Shown here: positions 24,899 to 38,500 of the stretch, piece after piece
Layout: every line of letters begins with the position of its first letter
Numbering within the stretch: the first letter of the stretch is position 1
From: Abelmoschus esculentus
Taxonomy: Eukaryota > Streptophyta > Magnoliopsida > Malvales > Malvaceae
Length of the DNA stretch: 64,000 bases
Reading direction: 5' to 3'
Assembly (NCBI GenBank): GCA_035048815.1
Contig: JAUCBN010000006.1
Span: 21,405,001-21,469,000 of the forward strand
Position numbers and translations under genes: made by a program
The notes under the pieces: generated by a model
What the model saw: only the letters and a program-made list of their open reading frames with translations
Told to the model about the DNA's origin: nothing
Database searches by the model: none

Positions 24899-27333
24899 TT
24901 AGCTTTGTTTTTGTGTTGCTTCACCAGTCCAGTATGTTTTGACAGCGACAAGAATTTTCTCTGGATTGAAGGGTCCACTTTCATGGTCCATGATCTGACT
25001 CTTCCATCTCATTCCATCTGTTATACTTTTGATCTTCACAAGCAGTTCCACCGTGTCCCTAAATATAACTGTCCCTTCCGGCCTTAAAATCCGGTCCATC
25101 TCGAGCAAGATGTAAGTGATGTCACACCTTTAATGAACAATATAGCACAAGTTCAACCACAATTACAAATAACGTGATAAAACGGAAGTGCATGATTGAG
25201 AATACCACCTCTCAAACATTACCTGTCCTGGTATATGGTAAACAAGCCACTAGCATGGATGAGGTCATATGTTCTTGGATATGTCGAGAATGCCTCACAC
25301 CAGTCCTGGTAGGTGCCAATGAAACCTCGTTCGTAGATAACTCCCAAAGTGTTATGATCTGTGTTTGCAGGGACCACGTTCATGACCCAAACTGGATAAT
25401 TCAACATAGCTGCTGCAAATCCTCCCAGGTGAGCATTCATGTCCATAATATTCCGATACCGTCCGGTGGGCAGAGGACTAATAATTCGTTTGTAATGCGC
25501 TACTCTTTCCTTCCAAAGTTTACTATCTTCTTTAAATTTCACAGCTGTGATGCCTGGTATGGAGCCACTGCTAATTCTAGGAGGAACAGCATATGCTCGC
25601 TCAGGCCATTTTTCTATCACCCCACCATCAACAACATCATCTGAACTGCTTACTTCTGGAAGTAGAGTTACACAAGCTTCCAAATTTCGGTACCTTTTTA
25701 CACACATGAAAAAATGAAAATAAGACCACAAAAAGGGCTTTACGAGTATGTGTCAAAGAAGGAAATAAGAAGCATGAAAGATGCTAAAAAAGAGTACCAA
25801 GCTGTGTCTGGATCATTTGACTTGCATATGCGTGGTGTTTTCAAGCCCTTACTTTCAATACACTCAATGTGGTTGATTGGTTTTTGCCAAACCATTAGAT
25901 CGTTCTTTTCGATCACTTTCTTCCAGCATAGGCCTTTGGCAACATCTTCAATAGCATCTTGCTCCTTTTTTAAGTCCTCCTGTGTCCTTTCCCAGCCTCT
26001 CCAGAATTTCTTCCAGTGAATAGGGGGACCAGAGAGAACCCAATAACCACCAGGCCTCAGAATCCGGTCCACTTCCGCGAGATACAAACCATCTGTGACG
26101 ATTAAGTGTAACCATTAGCTTATATATAACATTTCAACCTATAGAACAATGAGATAGAGGGTAGTAATAAGGAAGGTCACTTGATGTCAAGCTGTTGTAA
26201 CATGGAAGGCAATAGAAGGAACATTAGACTTTCCCAGAGATGCACAGATGCCTTACCATACTTTTGCCAAGGGATTAAACAACGAGAACAATGAGCCAAG
26301 TCAAAAGCCCTTGCAGGGTATGGAAGCCTCTGTGAACCCATGATTCCGATCATTGCGGGAACTCCACGTTCCAACGCAAATTGGACCTGTGCTTCGTGTG
26401 TATCTCTTGGAGCAAAAGACATTGTCAAGATATTCCTGTTTAAGAGGTAAGCCCCGAAACTTGCAACCTATCACCGGAGTAAAGAAGAAACGAATCAGAG
26501 AATTCGAGTGCCAGTTATTAACATGAGTCAAAAAGGATTCATGATTGTCAAAAGTTTATAGAACAAATTTGATAACAAATTACAAAGCATTTGAACAGAT
26601 GCAAGAAAGTAGATTGCAAAGGATAATCATTACTCACCCCACAGCCAGTATCAATTGCTGTTCTGATAGTTCCATTGGTAAGGGGAATGAGCTCGCTAAT
26701 GCCATCGATATATGCATCAGCTCCCCTACGGAACATGGTGCCTCCCCCAGGGAACCTGAAAAGATCGCCCTCGACTTGAATCCAATTCTGAATTGCCTTC
26801 TCAATGCTGAGTTCCCTATGGGGGATATTGCTGTACCAGGCATAATCTCGACTCTTAGGCCACTTGAAAGGGGTCTTATATTCTGGTGGAGCAGGTATAA
26901 GACAACGGAGAAGTTCTTCCTTCGTTGGACAATGCCGCTCTCTGTATTTCAACATGTTACGGTCGAATTTCCTTCCCCTCGCTCTATCTTGGCAGGGGGT
27001 GTACTCACTGAACGACATATGGCACGGCGGGAACTGATTAACCGTCTTAGAACTGTGTAGCAGAACTTGATGATGGCTTGTGAAGTCCAAGTTGGTCGAT
27101 GATGGATGAACAACAGCAGCATTGCCATGGTCAGATGCAGTAAGATTACTATCGCAGCCAACTCTAGTGTACGCATCAAATTGAGTCACGGTGGAAGTAG
27201 ATGTACGCTGCCAAGCTCCCAACACATAAAACAATATGCAGAGGAAACTAATGCCTAGAATCCAAGCGAGGCGGTTCTTTGCTTCGAGCCGATGATGATG
27301 CTTAGGGGATCCACCATACTCTTTCGCCATCAT
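24899..27333 (-). CDS. PMT18: Probable pectin-type methyltransferase, PMT18-like
   Basis: Five exons on the minus strand (27333-26638, 26467-26257, 26092-25798, 25693-25223, 25127-24899) join to 633 residues. A second Met at residue 2 matches the usual MAKE start of this clade. Residues about 22-41 form a type II signal anchor (LAWILGISFLCILFYVLGAW). The lumenal part is the DUF248 methyltransferase family: CHMSFSEYTPCQDRARGRKF, SAM-binding AIDTGCGVASFGAYLL near 224-240, SFAPRDTHEAQVQFALERGV, CSRCLIPW, LRPGGYWVLSGPP, GRYRNIMDMNAHLGGFAAAM, RTYDLIHASGLF and LRPEGTVIFRD. All expected motifs are intact. These Golgi proteins (QUA2/TSD2 relatives) are thought to methylate pectin or other wall polysaccharides; the activity of this member is inferred. 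It lies 1.4 kb upstream in transcription direction of the TMEM120-like gene, with the same strand. Confidence 0.93.
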
Positions 27334-29614
27334 GAACTACAATTATCTAATCACAAGCTGATATACTAAAAGGAAAACAAAAAGGGAGGAAATAGCAGCA
27401 GAATTGAAAGCAAACATCAGTACACATTCTCTTAAAGGATATCATCATAACTTTCCTTTACACTCAAAGTAACGAAATATACCGTATAAACTACAGAGGT
27501 AAAAGTAAATATTCATAAACTACAACAGAAGAAAAAGAGGAAAAAATAAGAATCAAAGCTTCTCAAGAGAAAACCAGGCACCAACACTTTAATTTGTACC
27601 AAAAATAAAAGAACTCAGAAAAGAAAGTAGCAAACAAGCAATCTCAAAGCCCTATAAATGGAGAATAGCCCCAAGCCCCCAAGTGCCCAACAAAACACCA
27701 AATCAGCCCACAGCAAAGGGGAAACTCATGTAGGAAAAAGGAGCCCTTTTAGTAACTAGCAAACTCTTACAAGAAAGAGAACATATCAGAACCATGAATC
27801 TGTGGTTATCTTTTTCACATTCCACAACTTTGGACTATTTCAGCATGAAGCACACATGGAAGCAGCCCCAAACTGTTGTTTCCTTTATTTTTGAGGGGAA
27901 AACTTGAAACTTTCTGTAACCAAAAAAGAAGGGAAAAAAAGTACCTGAAATAGATAATCTGTTTGTTTCCTGAGACTTTCAGCACCCCGGAATCCAAATA
28001 TGTTAGTATCTGTAAAAAAAGCTACATTAAACTTTGCTTAAACCACTTACATATAAACACATGAACAAATGGGAAAGGAAAGCGAAACTAAGTGAGAAGG
28101 TGAAAGACCAATCAAGTAGCTGAGAAAAAGCAGTAGACATTGGTGCATCAGAAAGAAGATTATAATAATAAGTTACCAGGAAAAAGAACAGATAAGACCT
28201 CCCCACTTACAGGACCATGAAACTGTTGTTTTTTCCTTAGAGGAGGTAAATACTACTGGAAAAAGATAAGTAGAATACTGAACAACATGTGTTTATGTAC
28301 TTTCCTTACCTTGTGGTGGATGGGTTTACTACTTGTTTATCAAAAAAAACACCCTTTTGGCCCATGTTTTGAGTTACAGTGCGTTAGCCGCTCTCATTTC
28401 CTTTCTCACGTTATCTTCCTTGTCATGTATTTGGGGTTTCATTTTTCAAGCATCCAAGAATCAAAATTCTAACAAAAAATAAGAAAAAGTTAAAAAAAAA
28501 TACCCCTTTTTTATTTTGAATATATATAGTAAAGTAGGTAGGGATTTGTTCCAAGTTTTGAAGAAGAAAGATCCCACCATACACAATCTGTAATCAAGTC
28601 TGTCACTTTCTTGAATAATCTTTTGACAAATATTAGAAAGAAAAGGGAAAATATCAAAGAAAGCAAGTGGAAGTGATAATTACAAGAGTCTACGTAGAGA
28701 ACTAAAGATGAGTCGTCCTCCATATATGGATTTTAAGTTGGACAACACTTGGTCACTTTTGTTTATGGAAATTAAAAAAAAAGCATTTTAATTATAAGAT
28801 TATAATAGCTTATTTTTAATAATTTTTTAAATTTTATTTTGATTAATCTGGATCGACTCTTAGTATTAATGGTGAGTCTTTCAACAAGAGTTTTCTACGT
28901 ACACAACGTCTCGAAATTTGTTTAAACAGAATTAAACTGCTTACTTACCACTTGGACCAACACCTATCGGTTATAAAAATTTATTTTAATGATACGATAT
29001 GTTAATAGATATTGTTAATTTTTAATTTAATTATTAAATTTTATATAAAATATTAATTTAATTGAGATTTTAGATAAAATTTTGATGATTTTTTATATAC
29101 ACTAATTAAAATTTTAAATTTTATATAAAATATCAATTTAATTTTTAAATTTATTAAAATCTCTTATCGCTTATCACCCATCAATTATTATCAACAACAA
29201 CCACTGAACGTCAAAATATTTGTTTCATTATTTTTTTACCTACTAAATGTGAATTAATATTTATTTTATCGAAAATTATCATGAATTCCTCAGTGTTATT
29301 GTCTTGTTTGACAACTGACAGTCAAATATAAATCCAAAAATAAAAACTCTTAGCAATTTTTGAAGAAATTGTCCCATATATAAATTACAAATATTTATGG
29401 ACTTTTATGATTTTTTAAATATATATATATATGACAGTTGACATTTGGTGATTTGATATATATGATAAAATTTATTTAAATAACATATTTAATAATATAC
29501 ATTTATAATCGAGATTATCTATTTTTTAATTTTTTTAATTTTTAATTTTAATCGTGAATTTATACTTATTAAATAGCTTAAATCAGTATAAAATTAAAAA
29601 TTTATATATATTAT
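27334..29614. other. Leader and promoter of the methyltransferase gene, then AT-rich DNA
   Basis: 27334-28740 is less AT-rich than flanking intergenic DNA and probably holds the 5' leader, perhaps with a leader intron, and the promoter of the minus-strand methyltransferase gene. No further coding exon is convincing. 28740-29614 is AT-rich, with a short transposon-like scrap around 28850-28980. Confidence 0.5.
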
Positions 29615-30380
29615 AGGCATAAAGATAATTTTAACCTTTATCGTTTATAATTTTTGTTGTTTTAACCCTTATTCTTTTTTAGACAAATTTAACCTTTAAC
29701 TTATATCTCTTTGACAAATAGCTTGTTTTTAACACCATAGTAATTAGACCGTTAAAAATTTAACAATGATAACATATTATATGCATATAATAATATATTT
29801 TAAATAACATGACATCTAATATATTAAATACATATATAATATAATATAATTTTATTTTAATATAAAATATAAAACAATTAAAATACAAATAAAATATTAA
29901 AAAATTAATTAATTTTAAAATAAAATATTATTAAATATTATTAACCCTAATTACGATAGAATTAAAATCTTAACTAAAAAATTAATTAATTTCGAATTGT
30001 GTTTATATTTTTTAAGATAAAACTTTGATTCTATAATAATTAGGGTTGAGAATGTTTAATAGACTTTTATTTTAGAATTAATTAATTTTTAAAATTTTAT
30101 TTAAATTTTAATTATTTTATATTTAAATAAAATTATATTTCATATATATATATATATATATATGCATTTGATAGGTTAGATGTCATGTCATTTAAAATAT
30201 ATTATCATATCTATATGATATGTCACCGTTACTAGATTTTTAACGGTCCGGTTATCATAGTAGTTAAAAAATAAACTATTTGTTAAAAGATATAGATTAA
30301 GGGCTAAATTTATCCAAAAAAAATAAAAATAAAAACGATAAAAATATAACGTTAAGAGTTAACATTATCTTTATATCAAT
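29615..30380. mobile_element. Palindromic (foldback) element, long copy
   Basis: The two halves are inverted copies over about 370 bp each. The left half begins ggcataaagataattttaac and the right half, complemented, ends in atataaagataatgttaac. Inner matches include gaccgttaaaaatttaac, ttaaataacatgacatcta and attaaccctaatta. A shorter relative with the same ends lies at 44582-45068. It has no coding capacity, so it is a non-autonomous DNA transposon of unassigned superfamily. Confidence 0.75.
30142..30162. repeat. (TA)n microsatellite
   Basis: About ten uninterrupted AT/TA units inside the right arm of the foldback element. Confidence 0.85.
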
Positions 30381-33300
30381 ATTATATAACTAGATCATAA
30401 TTATAATTATTTAATACTATTCACTGAAATCGTTTATTTGTGAACATAAATTATTAATTTGATAATTTTTGTTTTTTAATAATTACACGATTATTTTTTA
30501 TACATCGATAATAAGATCTTTTATTTACATTTGTTGATATATCAATTTTTTTTTATTAAAACTGGACTCAAAAACATAAATAAATTATTTTTTATAAAAA
30601 TTATAAAATTTTTATATATATTATAAAATATAAAAAGGTTATATTAATTTTTTTATAAACATAAATATATTAATTTTTATAAAAAATAGTTATATTGAAT
30701 TTTTATCAAAAAATATAAATTTTTTACATGAACTAAAAATTATTAAAAATTTTAATTATATTTTATTTTAATCTTATTTTAAGATACGATTAGGGGGGGA
30801 AAACTGATTAACCCATACAGGTCATTGATTAAAAGCAAATTCTATAGAGTCGGTCCAAAAGTGGGCCCAGGTTTGCAGGTGAATGACCGAACCTTATCAC
30901 TGCACCTGTGAGAATAATGGAACACTGAGAAAGAAAAAAAATGGGGATTCTTAATTTACGTGTTTTATATCCGATCGAGTTAAATAAAAAAATTAAATTA
31001 ATTGAATTAATTTTTATTTTATTATTTAAATTTTATTTAAAAAAATAAGTTAAATTTATTAAGTTTAAATTGAGTGAATTATTAAAATATATGTTTATTT
31101 TAATTTTAAATATTTATAATATTATAATACTGTTAATTTTATTTTAATGATTTTTTATAATCATATATAATATATATTTTATTATTTATATTTTATTTAA
31201 TATTTTATAAATCAAATTATTATAAATTTAAATTAAATTAATAAAATAATTTCTTAAATAGAATTTGAGTTTTGTACGCCAATCACCCCTTTCCTAAACG
31301 TTTTTTTTCTAACGTAGATGCTTATTCCACTCTACTATGAATATGATGATATTTTTAAAATTATTATTTATTTTATAACAATGTATGGCTATATTTTTCC
31401 GGAAATTCTGTTGAATATTGATGATGGAAAAAATATTAAATATTTACGATGAAAAGTTTATTTTTTAAAATATTAATGTTCGTATAATTGAATAAAAAAC
31501 ATAGCTTTTTGTCACCGTTTTTAAATACTCTAAACATTTTTTTAATTTTCTAATATCTATAAATTGAGTCTACTTTAAAATTTTAAAATTTTATTTGTAC
31601 CCATTTTTAAATACTTTTTTAAATCTATCGCTGCTTAAACCCTTATATAAATAAAATACTTAAAATTAAGATATTTTTTTTTCACCGCTTGACATGAAAT
31701 AGCTACAGAATTCTTAAACTTAAAATCAATTATATACTTAAAATCTTAAATTATAAATTTTACGGTCTAAATTTTCAAACCCTAAACTAATACTTAAAAG
31801 AAATACACTATTTACGTTGTAAAAAATTCATCACAATCAAGGATGGAACTATTAAGGGGTGGGGAGGGACAATCGGCCCCACCCAAATTTTTTCTTTTTT
31901 ACTTTTATCTTTATATTTAAATTTTTTTAAAAAAAATTATGAGTTTGTTCTTTTTATTTTTAAATATTTATGTTTTATATCCTTTAACCTTAAATTCTGG
32001 TTCCATATCCGATCACAATATACACTTTCTTCAATCACGTGAAAGCATGAATGATAAAACTAAAAATATTTTGAAAAAGAACCAATAAAGTTGGTGGTGG
32101 GTAGTGCACAGCCCCCTGACTTTTGTAAAAAAGAGAGGGTGTGGGGGGTGTAGGACATAATAAGTAATAATTTTGTCCTGGCGGAGAAAAACAGCTTGGA
32201 GATTGCTGCACTAGGATCTGGGAAGTTGGAACTCACACTTTTCTCACTGATATTTCATCTCAAAGCACACACGCCCATTTCGGGATCGATTGGTGAACAA
32301 ACATTTAGAATCAAAAATAAATTATTTAAAATTGTTGTTACGAGAGTAGTCGTTTATTTATCACCGTAACATCAAAATGAAAAATATTGTTGAATAAAAT
32401 AATTTTTATTTCATTATGTTTTTATAAGAAAATATTTCAAATGCAACTGTTAAAAAAAAAAAATTGAACACAAATTCTCATAGTTCACATCCAAATAAAA
32501 AAAAATGGTGTACAGATACGGGACTAAGATTTTTTTTTAAAAAAAAAATAATTATTTATAAAAAAATATCAAATTATTTTTAATAAGATATTAATTATCT
32601 ATATTTTTAAGTTTTTATATAATATATATTTTTAATTTCTGGAATATCTATTGATGCTCAAATTATACACATACTGGTGTGTCTTGTCTTGATTGTACCC
32701 ATTGCCATTGTCCCCACAAATTACTGAACTCGTACGTCCGGTCCGGTCTTCTTTATTAGCTTTGTCCAGCTGCAGCAACCAACGATAATTTATGAACCAT
32801 ACAGACAGACTGACACCACTTTCAACACTAGGCTACAGGCAAAATAAAGTATATAGGCAAAGGTATGGTTATCCAAAATATTAGTATAATTAATCCATGA
32901 TTTATATTATTCAATTTAATCCTTAAATTTGTCTTTATTTTCTAATACGATACATGTGATGATATAATATTTAACGACCAATAAAATTATAATACAATAA
33001 AGATATTAAAATTATCGTAGTCATGTACTTTATTAGACTCATAATAATAAATCCAAAATATCAAACTAAAAATTTAAAGTGTTGGATCTCGAACAATATT
33101 GAGTCTTGAAGCGCGTATATCTTTAATGATAAAATTATGATCAAATTCGAAAATTAATTATACGTGAGAAAGTTGAATAGCCTTTATAATAGTAAAACTA
33201 ACGTTTTAAAAAGAATGGTATGTTGTCTCATTTTTAAAATAAAAATGATTAGCTAAAAATATGTTAGTAATGAAATAATAATAAATAAATAATAATTTAA

Positions 33301-34194
33301 AAATAACTAAATACACAACTAATAAACAAACATGACTAAAAATACTTACGAAGTTACTTCTAGGTCGAGCCCAAAAGTTGAGTTTGGATTCAGGTTTGGA
33401 CCCATACCCAGGTTTGGACTCTGGGTTTGGAGCAACATTCTGCTGTGGAGAGGTTGGGTGCAGGTTTGGGTAGTGTATTTTTTTATATATAAATTTCTGG
33501 CCTAGATATTGAGCCAAGATTTAGGTTTAGTTTTGGACTGGTCAAAAAATGTTGCTCACTATTGTCACTCTTTAATTGTTACTGAGAAACATGAATATCG
33601 CAAAGACTAAGAAATATTTTTTCGACTAAAATAATAATTTTTTTGATTTATTTGAGTTAAATTGAACAATTTTAAAAAAATAATTTAAAATTAAATTTAA
33701 TTTTTTAAATTTTGAATTATTCAAATTTTCAAGTTACTCAAAAATATTTTTTTAATTACAAGGTCTAATTGTAGATTAGTCTTGTAATTTTATTTTAGTC
33801 GTATTTTTTTATTTATTTGTTTAATTTTTTTATGATATAATCACTTTTAAATTGTTTTTTTATTTTTTAAAATAACTTTTATTTATATATTTTATATCAT
33901 GCTATTTAGACAATCTTTTATTTGAATTTTTTATATTATATTATATTAATTGTATATTTTTATTTTATGTTTTTTTTTAATTTTTATTATTAGTATTATT
34001 TTTTATCTCGTCTTAATCTTATCTAAATAAGAAATAAATTTTTACCGAGACTTGTAATTTAATGAAATGATATTAATACCTTGTGATTAACATTATTTGG
34101 TACGATTCATTGAAATGTTCGGTTGAATATCTGATTTTGATGAATAAATCTTATAATTATTTTATTTTATTTTTAAATCAGTTACCGTGTTTAC
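30381..34194. other. Gene-free AT-rich DNA with GC-richer islands
   Basis: Very AT-rich with homopolymer runs. Three islands of ordinary composition stand out: about 30820-30960, 32080-32300 and 32690-32870. The last ends with a TATA-like aagtatatagg. None shows a convincing exon. About 33350-33530 has repeated ggtttgga words of a decayed repeat. Confidence 0.5.
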
Positions 34195-34335
34195 AGTAGT
34201 ATCTATTCTAAAGTAGACTATCAACCATTAGACATTGATCGCTCAAACACTATGCTGACATTACTGATACTTGAATCCGTGATCTCTAAAAACAACAATT
34301 ATGATCTTAATCACTGAGACTAGATAATTCGTATA
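34195..34335 (-). mobile_element. Second SINE-like copy
   Basis: Diverged copy of 5945-6110 in the same orientation, keeping the A-box-like complement (cactgagactaga) and the B-box-like complement (tacttgaatccgtgatctc). Confidence 0.5.
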
Positions 34336-35560
34336 TTTTTATTTTATTTTAAACGTTTATTTCAACAAAATTAAAATAGTTTTAATTTTTAAATGAACAT
34401 TTTTTATCAACAATACCGAACCAAACCTTAATTTTGTAACGTCTGCACAATAATTATATCGGGATTCCTTACTGAAGTTGATTTAATATTTTCATTAAAA
34501 AAAATGGGCAATTAATGTCAGCTTGAGTTTCTTCTTGGCACGTAACTCAAGCCTCCAGTTTTGGACCTGGATGTCAACGCTCAGAATACAGACAAATCAA
34601 ATGAGAATTTATTTAATAGATTTAATTCATTATTCAAAATAAAAAATAATTTCGAGATAAGTTTTCTAAGGCATAAATTACAGGTGGGAGAATTGACTAG
34701 TTGTTGCAAACTACCAAGCAATAATATGAGGAGGAGGAGTATTTAATTTAAAAAGTTGAAGATATGGTAAAAATTAGATGTTTGTTGTACTCTTAAATTA
34801 TTTTTATATTAAAAAATTAATTTATTAAATTATTTTAAATTAAAATTGTATTTATGAAATATATAAAATTTTAAGATCAAAATTGTTATTATCAGTCTAG
34901 GTGTTATATTTTTATTTTATTTTTAACAGATAAGTTATTTGATTATAAGTACCAATATTATAAAATTTATAATATTATAGATTCACCAACACCTGATCAA
35001 TCAAGCACTTGAAACTAAGATATGTAAATCATCTCGCTTTTCGTTAATATATCCGTCGTTTTATTCGTTTCACAAAATATATTACGAGAACACACAAAAC
35101 AACACAATACATATAACAACAATCTTTTTGAGGCTTGTCAATACTTGAATGACTTAATTTTAAATTTTTAAAACTGGTGAATTGTTTACAATTTTAATAA
35201 TAATTAAGTGACTTGGGGTTCATTTTGCCCTATTTTTTTTATTTCAAAAGACCAAATATTCAGATTTGATACAGCCACATCAGCAAAATCTCGATGATTA
35301 AAATAAAATTTCAAATAAAAAGTTGATAATGATAAATTAGAATAAAAGGACTAAATCCTCAATACTCTATAATAGAGGGAGTGCAGGTGGAATTTGACAA
35401 ATTCTAAGATAAACATTAAAAGCGGGCATTGTTGTAGTTGTATAAGTAAGAACAACTTCCAAAGCGTAAAGCTTATGAGCTTTTTCTTCACTGAAAATTT
35501 TCAGTCATCTCTTTCTCGTTGGAGTCCAAACAAAACTAAGCTAGTAAGCTTCAAAAAAAG
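34336..35560. other. AT-rich DNA and promoter of the acyl-activating enzyme gene
   Basis: No gene is seen up to about 35350. 35380-35560 is the likely promoter-proximal region and leader. An ATG in the leader at about 35475 opens a frame that overlaps the main start out of phase, but whether it is transcribed cannot be told. Confidence 0.5.
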
Positions 35561-38500
35561 ATGGTGTACAAGCCTTTGGATTCCCTGTCCGTTAACGACG
35601 TGGCGGTGGCGGGGATACCGTATGAACTTGCCGAAGAAATTCACCGGAAGGTGGCGGAGATCGTTCGTAATCATGGATCTGCCTCGCCAGAGACTTGGAA
35701 CCGAATTTCCAAACATGTCCTCACCCCTAATCTCCCTTTCTCTCTTCATCAACTGATGTACTATGGTTGTTACAGAGATTTCGGAACCGACCCCCCTGCT
35801 TGGATTCCCGACCGGTAAGGAATTTCACCCCATCTTTATAGTGTTTATAGTTTTACTTTGATCGTCAAGTTTTTGGATTTTCCTTCAAATTGATTTAAAA
35901 ATAAATTAAACTTCATTTTACATGAAAAAAGTGAATTCTTTGTTTTTATCCCTTTCAAATGTAACGGTTATTTTGTTCACTCTGGCAATCATCAAAAATT
36001 AAAATTCCACTTTTTTTCTGATAGTTCAGTTTAATTATTGTATACAAAGTACAAACAATGAAGAAAGTTCAGATTTTATTGGATTAAAAAATCATTGCTA
36101 ACTGAACTGAATGAGTAATTTGTATTCTGTTCCAATGTGCAATCCTTGGAGGAGAAAAAGAAAAGAATCAAACATTAATATCTTTTGGTTAATAGATTTC
36201 TTTTTTCCACCTCTAATGGCTTGTTAGGGTAGAATAGCTCAAACTAAATGATGCACTTGTTCAATAATATTTTAGCTTGTCACATAGTTGAATCAAAATA
36301 ACTCTAATTTAGGAAGAATTCAATTGCGCAAGGTTGATGCATTAATACAGGTATTTGTTTTATTCATGTATGGATAGGGAGAGTGCATTGTTAACAAATG
36401 TTGGACGTCTGTTGGAGAGGCGTGGAAATGAATTCTTAGGCTCCAAATACAGAGACCCTATATCCAGTTTCTCTCATTTTCAGGAATTTTCAGTCTCAAA
36501 CCCTGAGGTATGATTTATGATTCCAAGGTAGCACGTTTGAAAAACATAACATAATGGTATTTGATGATTTTGAATTTTGGGTTGGTAGTAAAATTGTTTC
36601 TTATATATTGGTGTGCCAGGTTTATTGGAAAACTGTACTGGATGAAATGTGTGTAGATTTTTCGGTTCCTCCTGATTGCATCTTACAGAATCCATCTGAA
36701 GACAGACACATGTCAAATCCAGGTGGAAAATGGCTTCCTGGAGCTTTTGTGAACCCTGCGAAGAACTGCTTGGTTGTTAATAGTAAGAGAAGTTTGGATG
36801 ATATAGTAATAAAATGGCGTGATGAAGGAGATGATGCTCTGCCTGTAAAAAGCATGACCCTTAAGGAATTGCAGACGGAGGTTTGGTATGTTTTTGTTCA
36901 TAGTTGCTTCTATTATCATTATTTTTCTTTTGTTTGCATGAAGTTCAGATAAATGGTTTTACTGGATCCTTACATTCATCGTTGATGTCTGGAATGCATA
37001 ACATGAGATGCTAGAATGTCCAAACAGCAATGATATTCAGCAGTAATGTCTTTTGTTAATTCCCAATAAGCCACAATAAGTATAAACATCAGTAGTCTTA
37101 TAATTTCTGTGTTTTATGTTCTAGTAGCAGTTTTATTCTTATAGTTTTGAAGGATTTTTAGCCAAACTGATGTTCTCATTGAATTCGTTCAATGATTCTA
37201 TATGTGGAGTAGGATACACTTACACAGTGTAAAAACTAAAAAGTTTTATCCTGATTTTGAATCACTAGATGAGTGTAAATTTATGGTTGAAATTATCCAC
37301 TTACTCAGTACACATTACTGATTGTGATTTTGAACAGATAAGTTGAAGTATGTCAGAAATAGATAATAGTTTCAAATTTTATACTTCAATTTTGTTGGGT
37401 GATTCTACTGGGAATAGTCTTATATGTACTTTAGAATTTTTGAATTTGATCGATGAAGAGTCTTGGTGTTGTAATGAAAATTGTTGTTTTTAGTACTTCT
37501 ATCCACTTTTGATACCATATTAATAATCAGCAGTACTTTTTTTTCCTCTTCTAATTTGTAGGTTAGTTGCACATGCACTCGATGCTTTGGGTTTGGACAG
37601 AGGATCTGCAATTGCAATTGATATGCCAATGAATGTCTATTCCGTGATTATCTACCTTGCAATTGTTCTAGCAGGCTATGTAGTTGTATCCATTGCTGAC
37701 AGTTTTGCTTCACTTGAAATATCAACAAGGCTTAAAATATCAGAAGCGAAAGCCATTTTTACTCAGGTTTTTTCTTTTCTTTTTTCCTTTCAGCAGATTA
37801 TGAGCCATATCTTTCTTGTATTTACTGTCTCTTCTGAATATCTGCAACTAGTGTTTATGGAGCTCATGCTCTTATTGTGCTTACATGACATTCAAGTAAG
37901 GAGCTAGGATTAAACATTGGGAGCGACTAAGGATCAATTAAGTTTTTAAATCTAAACATGGGAGGTGCAAATACCTTATTTAACTAATATTGAAACAAGA
38001 AATGACCTAAAATGCCATTATACCAAAAAATGTGGCCCTTCCCATGCAATGAGTGACTTTGTCCCTGATGATATTTGCTAATTTGAATTAATTCTGTGCA
38101 ATGTAGGGCTTGATATGTGCTTGTTTATTTGGATAGAAAGTTGCAAAAGTCACTTAGATGACCTTTATACAGAAGCATACTGTTTTTCCGATAATAAATA
38201 GCATGATGAATAATGCCTCCTTGTTTTATATCATAATCCTTAACTAGATATTCAAGGAAATTCTTTTGGTCATCTCACATCTGAAATGTGTTCGACATTC
38301 ACTGATCTCATTAGACATTGCATCAACAGTATGTGCTAGCTTCATGCATACTGGTGGCACCTCATTGATGGTTCTTATGTGACTAAGAGCTCAAATTCTA
38401 GGCATATTCTAAGGAGCATTTTTAATTACATATCATTTTTATTGGGTATTGGGAAGTCCGACCAATACATTAGTTAGCAACTCCTTTCCCCCTTCATTTT

